Assembly (NCBI GenBank): GCA_017630395.1
Contig: JAGBVI010000032.1
Location: forward strand, 1 to 42,269
Length of the DNA: 42,269 nt
Reading direction: 5' to 3'
Source: Paludibacteraceae bacterium
Lineage (GTDB): Bacteria > Bacteroidota > Bacteroidia > Bacteroidales > Paludibacteraceae
Part shown: one piece after another, positions 8,545 through 18,700 of the stretch
How positions within the stretch are numbered: position 1 is the first letter of the stretch
Layout: the number at the start of each line of letters is the position of its first letter
Notes under the pieces: model-generated
Seen by the model: only the letters and a program-made list of their open reading frames with translations
Database searches by the model: none
What the model was told of the DNA's origin: nothing
Program-made: the position numbers and the translations under genes

Positions 8545-8665
8545 TTCGAGATGATTTAGACTCATTTTGACTAATTTGCCCCTATTGGCAACAGTTGACA
8601 AGCAAGAGACATGCGTGACCAATGGAAACAGCAACTTACAAAATGTTTTTCAAAATCATCTCGAA
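8545..8665. repeat. 13-bp inverted repeat with 95-base spacer
   Basis: TTCGAGATGATTT (8545-8557) is perfectly complementary to AAATCATCTCGAA (8653-8665). It lies between the TPR lipoprotein gene and sufS, just upstream of the sufS -7 box. The spacer contains a small TTGCC/GGCAA stem (8576-8580, 8587-8591). It could be a transcript-end or leader structure or a remnant of a small mobile element. Confidence 0.55.
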
Positions 8666-8705
8666 CTAATTTATGGCAGCTTATAGAAATTACCATAAAA
8701 AGTGA

Positions 8706-8713
8706 TAACTTTG
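8706..8713 (+). promoter_or_regulatory. putative -7 box of sufS
   Basis: TAACTTTG matches TAnnTTTG and lies 26 bases before the ATG at 8740, which supports that start over the in-frame ATG at 8611. A -33 TTTG is not seen. Confidence 0.45.
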
Positions 8714-8739
8714 CATTTAAATTATCAGTAGGAAGAAAC

Positions 8740-9963
8740 ATGTCCATAAACATAGGAGATATAAGGAACGACTTCCCCATTTTAGGGAAAGAGGTATATG
8801 GGAAACCGTTGGTATATTTAGACAATGCAGCAACAACCCAAAAGCCTGCGTGTGTTGTAGAAACAATTTGTAAAAATTACTACAATGCCAATGCCAATAT
8901 TCATAGAGGTGTACACTTTTTAAGTCAGATTGCTACAGAGGCACACGAAGCAGCAAGAGAAACTGTACGCTCATTCATTGGTGCCCATTCAACCAACGAG
9001 ATAATTTTCACACGAGGCACAACAGAAGCGATCAACTTGGTTGCCTCTTCTTTTGGGAAAAGTCAATGCAAAGAGGGCGATGAAATCATCATCACTCAAA
9101 TGGAACACCACTCCAACATTGTTCCATGGCAAATTTTGCGCGAGGATAAAAAAATTGTACTGAAGGTTATTCCATTCAATGAGAAAGGAATCCTATGCGT
9201 TGACCAATTGACAGATTTAATAAGTGAAAAAACAAAGCTTATCTCGGTATGCCATGTTTCCAATGCATTAGGCACAATTAATCCGATAAAAAAAATTATC
9301 GAAATAGCTCACCAACACAACATTCCGGTTTTAATTGATGGTGCACAATCGATTCCACACATTCCGGTAAACGTTACAGAATTAGGAGCAGACTTTTATG
9401 TATTCTCCGGACATAAGATATATGGACCGACCGGAATTGGGGTTCTATACGGGAAAGAAGAGTGGTTGGAAAAACTTCCGCCATATCAAGGAGGAGGAGA
9501 AATGATAAAAAAGGTAACAATAGAGAAAACAACCTACAACGAATTACCTTTTAAATTTGAGGCCGGCACTCCTGATTATATCGGCTCAACTGCATTAGCT
9601 GAAGCCTTGAAATATGTCTCTGCGATAGGAATGGAAGAGATTGCATGTCACGAACAATCATTGCTAAATTATGCAATGGAGCAAATGAAAACGATAGATG
9701 GAATGCGTTTTATAGGCGAATCTCCGGAGCGAGGAGGATTAATATCCTTTTTAGTAGGCGACATACATCCGTACGACATGGGGTCTATATTAGACAAGTT
9801 AGGTATTGCTGTACGCACAGGTCATCACTGCGCCGAACCTGTGATGGATGCAATGGGAATAGAAGGGACAGTACGCGCATCGTTCGCAATCTACAACACA
9901 AAGGAGGAGATAGATATACTCGTGCGTGGCATCGAACGAGCAGCCAAAATGTTCAGAAGGTGA
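8740..9963 (+). CDS. sufS: SufS-type cysteine desulfurase
   Basis: A PLP enzyme that takes sulfur from L-cysteine, giving alanine and a protein-bound persulfide that SufE passes on for Fe-S cluster assembly. With the start at 8740 the protein is 407 residues, the usual SufS length. The PLP lysine K226 (FSGHKIYGPTG) and the persulfide cysteine C364 (VRTGHHCAEP) fall at the same numbers as in E. coli SufS. Other family motifs are YLDNAATTQKP near the N-terminus, EHHSNIVPW, and the D200-G-A-Q cofactor motif. The 43 extra residues possible from 8611 overlap the predicted promoter and are rejected. The partner sufE lies 2.2 kb downstream, separated by a restriction-modification module. No sufBCD genes are in the window. 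Confidence 0.96.
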   Translation: MSINIGDIRNDFPILGKEVYGKPLVYLDNAATTQKPACVVETICKNYYNANANIHRGVHFLSQIATEAHEAARETVRSFIGAHSTNEIIFTRGTTEAINLVASSFGKSQCKEGDEIIITQMEHHSNIVPWQILREDKKIVLKVIPFNEKGILCVDQLTDLISEKTKLISVCHVSNALGTINPIKKIIEIAHQHNIPVLIDGAQSIPHIPVNVTELGADFYVFSGHKIYGPTGIGVLYGKEEWLEKLPPYQGGGEMIKKVTIEKTTYNELPFKFEAGTPDYIGSTALAEALKYVSAIGMEEIACHEQSLLNYAMEQMKTIDGMRFIGESPERGGLISFLVGDIHPYDMGSILDKLGIAVRTGHHCAEPVMDAMGIEGTVRASFAIYNTKEEIDILVRGIERAAKMFRR

Positions 9964-10009
9964 AAAGATATAAAGAGTCACAATCAAGAAAATATATTTT
10001 AACACAGTC

Positions 10010-10041
10010 TTTGTAAAAATGCATAATTTTTAATAATTTTG
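10010..10041 (+). promoter_or_regulatory. promoter of the restriction-modification module
   Basis: TTTG (10010-10013), 20 bases, TAATTTTG (10034-10041): full consensus match. A second possible -7 box, TAACTTTG, lies at 10074-10081. Either would transcribe the endonuclease and the methyltransferase together. Confidence 0.55.
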
Positions 10042-10125
10042 TGTTCCACTTAGTTATACAAAATAGTATTACATAACTTTGACCTGTTTTTTTTGCATAT
10101 GTTTAATTATTAAAATAAAATAACC

Positions 10126-11078
10126 ATGAGCGAACGAAGTAATAATCAAGGAAGAGGCTATGAGTATGCTTGTATACAGGAACTATTTAAAATGATAAAA
10201 AAATTCGTCCAACTATGATTATTAACAATAGTAGTTTAGAATCTGCAAAAAAAGCATTTGACTCACTATCAAAAGAAGATAAAGAAGTACTGAAAAAAAG
10301 TGCAAAATCAATGATTCCAATCATCTTTGAGTGTGAGCCTCTTATAGTAGAGAAAGCCCCTGATACTCTAAAACTATGCATACAATCTGATGAAGAAGGA
10401 GAAAAGGGCGACGTGAGAGACATAGTTATTCTAAGAAATAAACTAGAATGGGAAATCGGTTTAAGCATTAAGCATAACAATTTTGCAGTAAAACATAGCA
10501 GATTGAGTCCAACTATTGACTTCTCAAAAAAATGGTTTGGATATCCATGTTCAAAAGAGTATTGGGACGATATAAAACCCACGTTTGACTACTTAGAAAA
10601 GGAAAAACGAAAAAAAAAGAAATTTAGTGAAATTAAAGATAAGGATACTATAATATACAAACCAATAATTGAAGCTTTCATCAGAGAAATAAATAGACAA
10701 TACGATAAACATAAAAATTTGCCATCGAAAATGGTAGAATATTTACTTAGTAAATATGACTTTTACAAAGTAATCAGCTTAGACAAAAAGGAAATAACAC
10801 AAATACAAACATATAACATACATAAAACACTAAATAAACCGGCAAAGGGGAAAAAGCCAAGTATAATAGTTCCTTGCGTTTCATTACCCAAAAGGATTAT
10901 CAAAATATGTGGCTATCCCAATCGGTCTAACACTGTTGAAATGTATATGGACAATGGTTGGTATTTTACATTCCGCATACACAACGCAGAAACATACATA
11001 ACCCCATCTCTAAAATTTGATATTCAAATAAAAGGAATGCCAACTGAAATTTTAACGATTAACTGTATTTGGAAATAA
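10126..11078 (+). pseudogene. HaeIII-family restriction endonuclease, reading frame broken by one base
   Basis: The first reading frame starts at 10126 (MSERSNNQGRGYEYACIQEL) and stops at the TGA at 10216-10218. The rest of the protein continues in the -1 frame through MIINNSS at 10215. The N-terminal SNNQGR motif and the later GDVRDI, WEIGLSIKHN and FAVKHSRLS stretches are those of the HaeIII endonuclease family (cuts GGCC). The break is at an A run of seven (10197-10203). Eight As would give KMIKKIRPTMIINN and one open frame of 317 residues. Possible readings are a loss-of-function mutation, phase variation, a sequencing error, -1 ribosomal slippage at A-AAA-AAA, or restart at the ATGA overlap (10215-10218). 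Without the first 30 residues, the 287-residue product lacks the conserved N-terminal motif. The gene is 2 bases upstream of its methyltransferase. Confidence 0.85.
10197..10203 (+). other. A7 slippery heptamer / frame break in the endonuclease gene
   Basis: The run is in the phase A-AAA-AAA relative to the frame opened at 10126 (ATA AAA AAA TTC). A one-base backward slip after the second AAA gives ATT CGT CCA ACT ATG, which joins the downstream frame exactly. A weak ACTAT/ATAGT stem follows. I see no strong stimulatory pseudoknot. Confidence 0.7.
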
Positions 11079-11080
11079 TT

Positions 11081-12082
11081 ATGCAATTAATTAGCCTTTT
11101 TAGCGGAGCAGGTGGTTTAGATTTAGGCTTTCATAAAGCTGGATTTACTACTATTATTGCTAACGAGTATGATGCAAAAATTTGCCCCACATTCCGTTCC
11201 AATTTTCCGACAACAAATTTGATAGAGGGTGATATAAGAAAAATAAATGAGAATGAGTTCCCTCTAGGTATCACTGGAATAATTGGCGGTCCTCCGTGCC
11301 AATCATGGAGTGAAGGAGGTTCCTTAAAAGGTATTGAAGATGAAAGAGGTCAGTTGTTCTATGAATACATTAGAATTTTAAAGAAAACTCAACCATATTT
11401 TTTTGTCGCAGAAAATGTTTCCGGAATGTTAGCTGCAAGACATACTTCAGCAGTCAGGGAATTTATGCATTTGTTTGACAAAGCCGGTTATGATGTTCAA
11501 TTTAAATTACTAAATGCTAACGATTATGATGTACCAGAAGACAGAGAACGTGTATTTTACATCGGTTTTCGAAAAGATTTAAAAGTTACTGATTTTAAAT
11601 ATCCTGTACCATCATTGTATAAGCCAACACTAAAAGACTCAATTTGGGATTTGAAAGACAATGCGATACCAGCGCTTGAAAAAAATAAAACAAATGGAGA
11701 TAAATGTATTATTCCCAATCATGAGTATTTTATCGGCAGCTTTTCACCAATTTTTATGTCAAGAAATAGAGTTAGAAGTTGGGATGAACCGGGATTTACT
11801 GTCCAAGCAAGTGGTAGGCAATGTCAACTACATCCTCAAGCTCCTAAAATGATAAAAATAGAACAAAATAAACAAATTTTTGTACCAGGGAAAGAAAATT
11901 TATATAGAAGAATGACCGTCAGAGAAGTCGCTAGAATTCAAACATTTCCAGACGATTTCAAATTTATATATAATGATGTAAACATCGGATACAAAATGGT
12001 TGGTAATGCTGTTCCAGTCAATCTTGCCTACCACATAGCTAAAGAAATTAAAATTACATTAAGAAAAAACAACTTAATATAG
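11081..12082 (+). CDS. HaeIII-type DNA (cytosine-5) methyltransferase, GGCC-specific
   Basis: Methylates cytosine within GGCC to protect against the partner endonuclease. The ATG at 11081 opens directly into motif I ([17 protein letters not shown]) and gives 333 residues; the frame can be read from 11069, but that start lies inside the endonuclease gene. Visible C5-methyltransferase motifs: GGPPCQS with the catalytic Cys73, [18 protein letters not shown], the target-recognition stretch [20 protein letters not shown] followed by [27 protein letters not shown], and [14 protein letters not shown]. These follow M.HaeIII closely through the recognition region, so GGCC specificity is well supported. 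The gene appears intact while its endonuclease is frame-broken, so methylation without cutting is a possible present state. Confidence 0.95.
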   Translation: MQLISLFSGAGGLDLGFHKAGFTTIIANEYDAKICPTFRSNFPTTNLIEGDIRKINENEFPLGITGIIGGPPCQSWSEGGSLKGIEDERGQLFYEYIRILKKTQPYFFVAENVSGMLAARHTSAVREFMHLFDKAGYDVQFKLLNANDYDVPEDRERVFYIGFRKDLKVTDFKYPVPSLYKPTLKDSIWDLKDNAIPALEKNKTNGDKCIIPNHEYFIGSFSPIFMSRNRVRSWDEPGFTVQASGRQCQLHPQAPKMIKIEQNKQIFVPGKENLYRRMTVREVARIQTFPDDFKFIYNDVNIGYKMVGNAVPVNLAYHIAKEIKITLRKNNLI

Positions 12083-12093
12083 CAAATTAACTA

Positions 12094-12101
12094 TACCTTT
12101 G
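12094..12101 (+). promoter_or_regulatory. putative -7 box of sufE
   Basis: TACCTTTG matches TAnnTTTG. It overlaps the upstream in-frame start at 12099 and therefore supports the ATG at 12120 as the true start. No clear -33 TTTG. It would let sufE be transcribed independently of the restriction-modification genes. Confidence 0.5.
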
Positions 12102-12119
12102 CATAAAAAACATAAAACA

Positions 12120-12539
12120 ATGAGCATAAACGAAAAACAAGAGGAGATTATCTCTGAATTTGAATTCTTAGAAGATTGGTTGGACAAATACCAACAAATT
12201 ATAGACAAAGGAATGTCGGGGAAAGGGATCGAAGAAAAATACAAAACCGACGACTATTTGATAGAGGGTTGTCAAAGTAAAGTGTGGGTGTTTGCAGAAT
12301 ACAAAGAGGGAAAGGTATACTATCAAGGAGAAAGCAATACAGACATTGCAGGAGGAATTGTTGTGATGTTGGTTGAACTCCTCTCCGGACATACTCCTGA
12401 AGAGATTCTGAATACCGACCTTTATTTTATCGATAGAATAGGATTAAAAGAACATCTATCCCCTACGCGTTCCAACGGAATGTTGGCAATGATAAAACAA
12501 ATGAAATTATATGCACTTACTTTTCAAAATAGAAAATGA
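12120..12539 (+). CDS. sufE: SufE-family sulfur acceptor
   Basis: SufE accepts persulfide sulfur from SufS and stimulates it, feeding the Suf Fe-S assembly scaffold. The start at 12120 (MSINEKQEEIISEFEFLEDW) gives 139 residues, the family length, and puts the sulfur-accepting cysteine at position 51 (LIEGCQSKVW), as in E. coli SufE. Other family features are the GHTPEEIL stretch and the LSPTRSNGMLAMI C-terminal helix. The alternative start at 12099 lies inside the predicted promoter. Its obvious partner sufS ends at 9963; the HaeIII-type module fills the gap. It is followed by a strong + strand terminator. Confidence 0.95.
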   Translation: MSINEKQEEIISEFEFLEDWLDKYQQIIDKGMSGKGIEEKYKTDDYLIEGCQSKVWVFAEYKEGKVYYQGESNTDIAGGIVVMLVELLSGHTPEEILNTDLYFIDRIGLKEHLSPTRSNGMLAMIKQMKLYALTFQNRK

Positions 12540-12635
12540 TTGAATATATTAGATAGTTTTGTTACATTTAGATGAGTTCTATATGTTCAGCTTTTAAATT
12601 GTACGTTGCAGAAAAAAATCAAAATTCCTTGAGTT

Positions 12636-12655
12636 GAATTTATAGAACCCTCCCT
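12636..12655. repeat. dispersed repeat GAATTTATAGAACCCTCCCT
   Basis: A copy of a 20-bp motif that also occurs at 1487-1505 (one base shorter), at 6108-6127 (two changes) and, inverted and more diverged, at 177-194. This copy is intergenic with no transposase nearby. It lies between sufE and its terminator. Confidence 0.6.
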
Positions 12656-12667
12656 AAATTATAAGTC

Positions 12668-12708
12668 AGCCCGCAAATTTTACTATTATAGAAATTTGCG
12701 GGCTTTTT
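12668..12708 (+). terminator. intrinsic terminator downstream of sufE
   Basis: A perfect 13-bp stem AGCCCGCAAATTT (12668-12680) / AAATTTGCGGGCT (12692-12704) followed by a T-run. It ends transcription from sufE on the + strand. Confidence 0.85.
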
Positions 12709-12731
12709 GTTTGTGCTGTCTATAACGACAA

Positions 12732-12769
12732 TAAAAATCCCCCACTTGAAATATACTCAAGCAGGGGAT
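12732..12769 (-). terminator. intrinsic terminator of the giant HYR protein gene
   Basis: Stem arms at 12737-12749 and 12757-12769 pair at 11 of 13 positions. Read on the minus strand they are followed by TTTTTATTG. It lies 31 bases after the stop of the 12.4-kb gene. Confidence 0.7.
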
Positions 12770-12799
12770 CCACTGTTGTTATGGAAAATTATGGAAACT

Positions 12800-15700
12800 C
12801 TATTTAACTTTCACAATCTCGATGGTTCCTGAAAGTGACATACCACTATTCAAGAATACTTTAGAGTAGTAAACACCCGGATCTGCTAAACGACCTTTGA
12901 ATGTTCCATCCCAACCATTATCACCTTCAAATACTTTAGCTCCGTAGCGGTCGAAGATAACCACTGCACGACCTTCCATATAAACATCATTCATACCATC
13001 TTTATCGTACGGTGTGAAAGCTGTAGGCAATTTAGGCAGAACATCAACTTGCAATAATTGACCAGGGATTGCAGGACAAACGCCATCCGTCAAAGTAACA
13101 TAGTAAACTGATGTATCTTCCGGATTTTCAAACAATTCATAAAGGTCTGAATACTCCATGATATCCAAAAGTTCATCCATTTCATCATTTAAAGAGTCCT
13201 TAATAACCTCCGGAGAATAATCAAAGTAACCCCTAACCTTATACCACAAGCACTCATCAAACTTATAATCTGTGTTAAGCTCAAGAACAACTTGTTCTCC
13301 TTTCCAGATACGAGCAGGATTATCAGGAGTAGAGTTGATCGCAATAGCCTCAGATTCAAAACGCTTACGAACATCTAACAAGACAGAATCTTTTGTTTTG
13401 TAGTCTTCAGAACGTAACATTGCCAAGTTCTTATCAGAACCACCAACCCACTTCAAGCTATCTTCTGTTGTGGAAGGAATAGAATCACAGAATGTGATGT
13501 AAGTATCTTCAGAAGTAGTTTTACCGCAAGCATTTTCAACAAAGTAGATAAGATTATCTTCATTGTTTGCCATAATCACAGAATCTACAAATGAATATAC
13601 ATCTTCACCTAAAGTCCAACCTTCGTTGGTAATTTCAGAACCCATATCGTCCACACACTTCACATAGCTATACAAATCCAAAGAATCCACAGTAGTCAAT
13701 TCACAGATAGTCATAATACCTGATTCAATAGCAACACGAGGTCTCTCATTAATTGTTAAATAAGACGATGCAGTATCTCTACACATTGTTGCAGTATCAA
13801 CTGCCACAAATATATATTTACCACTACGAGACATTCTCTTCAACTCTGTTAAACTTCTTTGAATCTCTTTGTCTGTATCTGATGGTCCCGGATGGAACTT
13901 ATCGTAATAAGTCAACGGGTTATCACTAAATACCAACGACTCTTCACTGATTGAATCACGGTAACAATCGTAAACAGGGTTACTAGGAACCGGATACCAA
14001 GTGCCTCCATACTCAAGATAGCGGAATCCCGTAGCAAAACGAGTTGTTTGTCCCCACAAATCAATTACGGAAGAATCTGAACCACACTTGGTAATATCAT
14101 AAGCATCCAAAGATAAGATCTCATCGCGTTCTTGTACATATACAACTTTAGTTACTACAGTGTCCTTTCCACATGGATCTGAAATAGTGATATAGATAGT
14201 CGTAGTTTTCTTGATAGTATCGCCTGCGGCAGGATATTGAGAAATCTTTATATTATCCAAAGAAGAACAATTATCTTGAATCACTTCTTCGCTTCTCAAA
14301 TCTTCTTCGAAATCAGGTACAGAGAATATACAACCCTTCAAATAATTAGAAAGTGCAGTGTCTGACCAATCCAAAGGAAGATTGATTGTTGGTGCAATAG
14401 TATCAACAACAGAAAGAACAAATGGGTAAACAGACTTATTGTTGCATCGATCTACCGCTGTCCACTGATAGTCAATAGTGTATGAATAATAATTACATTC
14501 CGATGGATTATCGCCTTGATGCGAAACAGAATCCAAGTTCAGTTTAACATCTGGATCGCAATCATCCACCTGAGCTTTTTCAAAAATAGGCAATTCTTCA
14601 TCACAAGCAATAGTGAAAGTGTCAACCATTTCTGCAAAAATAGGAGCCTCGTTATCCTTAACAAAAATTGTATCTGTACAAGAAATTTTATCTCCTCGAA
14701 CATCCAAAACAAAATAAGTAACATATCTTGTTTGATCGCAATATGGTGTTCCTATGCTGTCTTCGATATATCCAAACGAAGAAGCATCGAATTGATTATG
14801 ATCGGTAATCCATCCTCCCGCAGCTTTAAACTCTTCAAATGAGTTAAAGATAGGCAAACTCTCTTCGGTCACACAAGTAATCGTAGATTGGTTGCGTCCC
14901 GGTGGACAGAATAAAGTATCCTTCAAGTTTTCTACAATCAAAGTTTGCTCGCAACGCTTGATAGGATCAACCATAGTTTCGGTTGTATCAGCAAATGTCC
15001 ATACCACCTTATAGGTATCAGCAGGCAAAGCAGGAATAGTCCATTTTGTTGAATCTGAAGAAAGTATGAATGCTTCCTTACCTTCAATAGATGGTACTCC
15101 AAGAATGAATTCTACACCCGACTCAGCCGGACATGGATGAATTGCATGTAATGTATCAATCTTACTTGATTCTGCTTCAGGATCGGAAACAAGAGTCAAC
15201 GGATTAACCGAGATACGAATAACCTCTCCTTCCAAAGATTCGCAATCAAAGTCTATTTCCTGAGTTGTTTTAACCACAACATTTTGATAACATACCTTCT
15301 CTTCATTTGAGAACGGACTTGTGAATGTCCAACGGATTATGGTTGTACCAACTGGATAAACACCCAACACAGGAAGAGGTTCTGTTCCGTCCATTTGGAT
15401 TGTACTATCCGGATTTAGACGTACACCAACTCCAGAAATCAATGTATCTACACAAGCATCTTTAGCCTGAGGTGTTGGAATATCATCCGTAGTCAAACTA
15501 TTAGTATTACATCCTTCGATATCAAATTTCAAATCGGTCAAAGATTCACAATCAAACATAGGAGCCATGTCGCTCTTAAGGGTGAAATCTTTCTCACATA
15601 CGGCTCCTACTTGATTGATTAAAGAATCAATAAACAACCAAACTAACTTATGATCTCCAACAGTAATATTCTTACTGCTTCCTTTCAAAAGTTCGTTTCC

Positions 15701-18700
15701 TGTAGCGATTTCATCCAAGTAAACTCGTCCCGGAATAGTATCTCTTGTACATTTTTCGATAGCGAACGGCCAAGGTTCGAATAGATTTACCAAACTATCA
15801 TAGATAGCAGAAGCAATGACTTCGCACTCTCCGGAAGGAGCTGTAAGAGTTAGATGATTGGGTTCAAAGTTATCACAATCAAATTCGGGAGCTATATTAT
15901 CTTTCACTAAGATAGCCTGCTCACATTGTGCACCAATGCTTTCAAAGAACCAAATGATTGTATCAACTCCTACGGTGAAATCTTCTGCAACAATCTTCAA
16001 AGTAGAATCCGGATTCATTGAAGCCTCTATAGCTTTTCCGCTTGAACGAGAAAGAGTAGGTACTAACAACTCTCCTGAACAAACATCATATACCGGCATA
16101 ATATTCAAATTCATATCCTCCCAAGAGATCGCACAATCAGCAGGATCCAAAACAATTGTTGTATCCGGATAGTTTTCACAATCTACACTTGCATTGGTTC
16201 CATCACCAATTTGCAAAACTTGTTCACACTCTTTAACCGGAACAACCAAAGTGGCTGGATCAGAAGGATCGGTGAAAGTCCATGTAATCTTATGTAAACC
16301 TACATGGATTTTATCTATAGTCCACTCTGTTGAATCTGCATTTGGTGTGATAGTTACAGCTTTATTGATAAACGGAACACCTTTGATTTCGGCAACCCCT
16401 GATTGTTCAGGACAAGGATGCAAAGCTACCGGAGCGTTAAGAATCAAGCCGGAAGTATCACAAGTATTAACATCTCCAATAGGAACATAGATAGAATCTA
16501 AATCCTCACAATTGAAATCAATTTCTTGAGTACTCAATACAACCACTTTCTGATCGCAATCTGCAGAGATCTCTGAGTAAGGACTCTTGAATAACCAAGT
16601 AATCGTTGTAGTACCAACAGGGAACGGTTCATCCAAAGCCTTTCCGTCTGAACGAGAACCAACACCATAAACAGAATCTTTCGTACAATAATCAATAGCA
16701 GCAGGAGTAGGAATTGCATCACTACCTAAAATGGTATCACAACCAGCGATTTCAAACTTAATATCCTGCTCTTGCAATGCCTCGCAATCAAAGATTGGCT
16801 CATTATAACTTGTAACTAAAACATATTGGTCACAATACTTAGGAGTAACATTCAAAGAGTCATGGAAGAACTTCCAAATTATCTTTGTAGTATCTCCAAC
16901 ATAGAACCTTGACTCGCTAGAAAATTCCACAGTATCTTTAGTTAGAGGAATTCCCGGTATTTCGATACCAGTGCAAGAATCTTTAGCAACAGGGTATGTT
17001 AAAGTATCCAAATATGTAAATACATCCTCATCACACATTCCGTCGAGAACAAAAAGTTGAACGGTATCCAAAGATTCACAATCAAACAATGGTTGAGCAG
17101 TAGTTCTCACCCAGACAACTTGCTCACAAATTGTTGAATCTGTAGAATATGGAGATTTAAACTTCCATGTAATGACAGTTTTGCCCATAGGGTAAGGAGC
17201 ATTCAAATCTTCGTTATCTGAGCGAGTTCCAACACCTGCAAAGAACTCACCTGTACAAGTATCTTTTGCTTGAGGAATATTTTCGTCATTCCACTCATAA
17301 GTGTACTCACATTTATCTGTTTCAAAATTCAAAGTATCCAAAGATAGGCAATTAAATATCGGAGCCATGTCACTTTGAATGATGAGGGTTTTATCACAAG
17401 TATCACCCACGGTATTGATAGCAGTGTCAATAAATACCCATTGAACCTTATTTTCACCGACAGGCAATGAGAACGAACCATCGGATGTAATCTCTTTACC
17501 TTCGAAATAAATTTTACCTTTAATAGGGTTTGCTTTATCCACATCACAATGGTCGTATGCCACCGGCCATGGTTGCAACATATTCAACAACGAATCAACC
17601 AAAGCATCAGTCGGAATCTCGCATTCACCTGAAGGCGCAACAATAGTCAACTCATCAGGAACAGACTCACAACCACCAGAAGGAGCCACTTTGTTCTTCA
17701 AAGAGATTGTTTGGATACAAGAGAAAACCGTACCCTTGAAATTATACTCCCACGTGATAGTCGAAGCACCTAATTTAAATGTTAGATCATTCAACAACTT
17801 AACCACAGTATCTACCGCAACCTGTGTAGGCTCCAACTCATCAACTTCATCTCCATTTTGAAGAACAAAGTAAGTTTTATAGTCAAGATACTCAATAACC
17901 TCACTTAATCCGGTAACATAGACCACAGGGTCTATAATCTCGCGAGTACAAAGATCCACCACCGGTTTCACTTCAAAGTTAACATCTGCCCAAGAAAGTT
18001 CGCACTTATCATCCGGCAATACAATCAAAGTATCAGGGAAGTTTTCACACTCAACCGGCATCTCATTCACGTCCCCTACTTGTACGTATGAATGACAAGT
18101 ATCAACAGGCTGAGCTAAAGTGTTGGTTGTATCAGTAAATGTCCAAATGATTAATGTTCTACCCACATAATAAGAAGAATCTAAATCCCTATTGTCTCCA
18201 CGAGAAGGTACACCCTCAATTTTCAATGGTTCACCATTTTCATCTTTCAAACAAGGATGCAATGCATACTGCGGAGTTGGCAATTGTACTTGCTTAGCGT
18301 CAACCGTACATTCACCTTCTGCTACTTCAACATGAACATCTTCAATAGCATCACAATCGATAATAAGTTCCTCTCTTGAGCGAATCTCAATATCTTGGAT
18401 ACAGAAAGTGTCAACTGCACCGGTAAAGTCTGTGAAGGTCCATTTGATTTGAGTATTACCCAATGGGAATGGATCAGTCATAGCCAAACTATCCGAACGA
18501 ACACCAACACCCATGCGCTTATAAGCAGTATCACTTTCAGTTAAGCAAGGATCTGCCACCCAAGGAGTTTTGATTGATAAATTAGCAGGATCTGCCGGAC
18601 CACAATCCAAGATAGTATCATGGTAGGTAGGAGCAACTACATCACAATCAATGTTGAACTTCTTGTTACCAAGAACAGTTACCACTTGAGAACACCAAGC

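Noticed and set aside
8611-8739. Upstream extension of sufS by 43 residues
   Set aside because: It overlaps the predicted -7 box, and the start at 8740 puts K226 and C364 at family positions.
765-9564. Avoidance of GGCC as a mark of long residence of the HaeIII-type system
   Set aside because: GGCC is present in ordinary genes, for example at 765-768, 7206-7209, 7557-7560 and 9561-9564, so no depletion is evident by eye.
9645-10016. 123-residue + strand frame overlapping the end of sufS
   Set aside because: Out-of-frame shadow of the sufS coding sequence with no recognisable motif.
12099-12119. Upstream start of sufE
   Set aside because: It lies within the TACCTTTG promoter box; the start at 12120 puts the active cysteine at 51.
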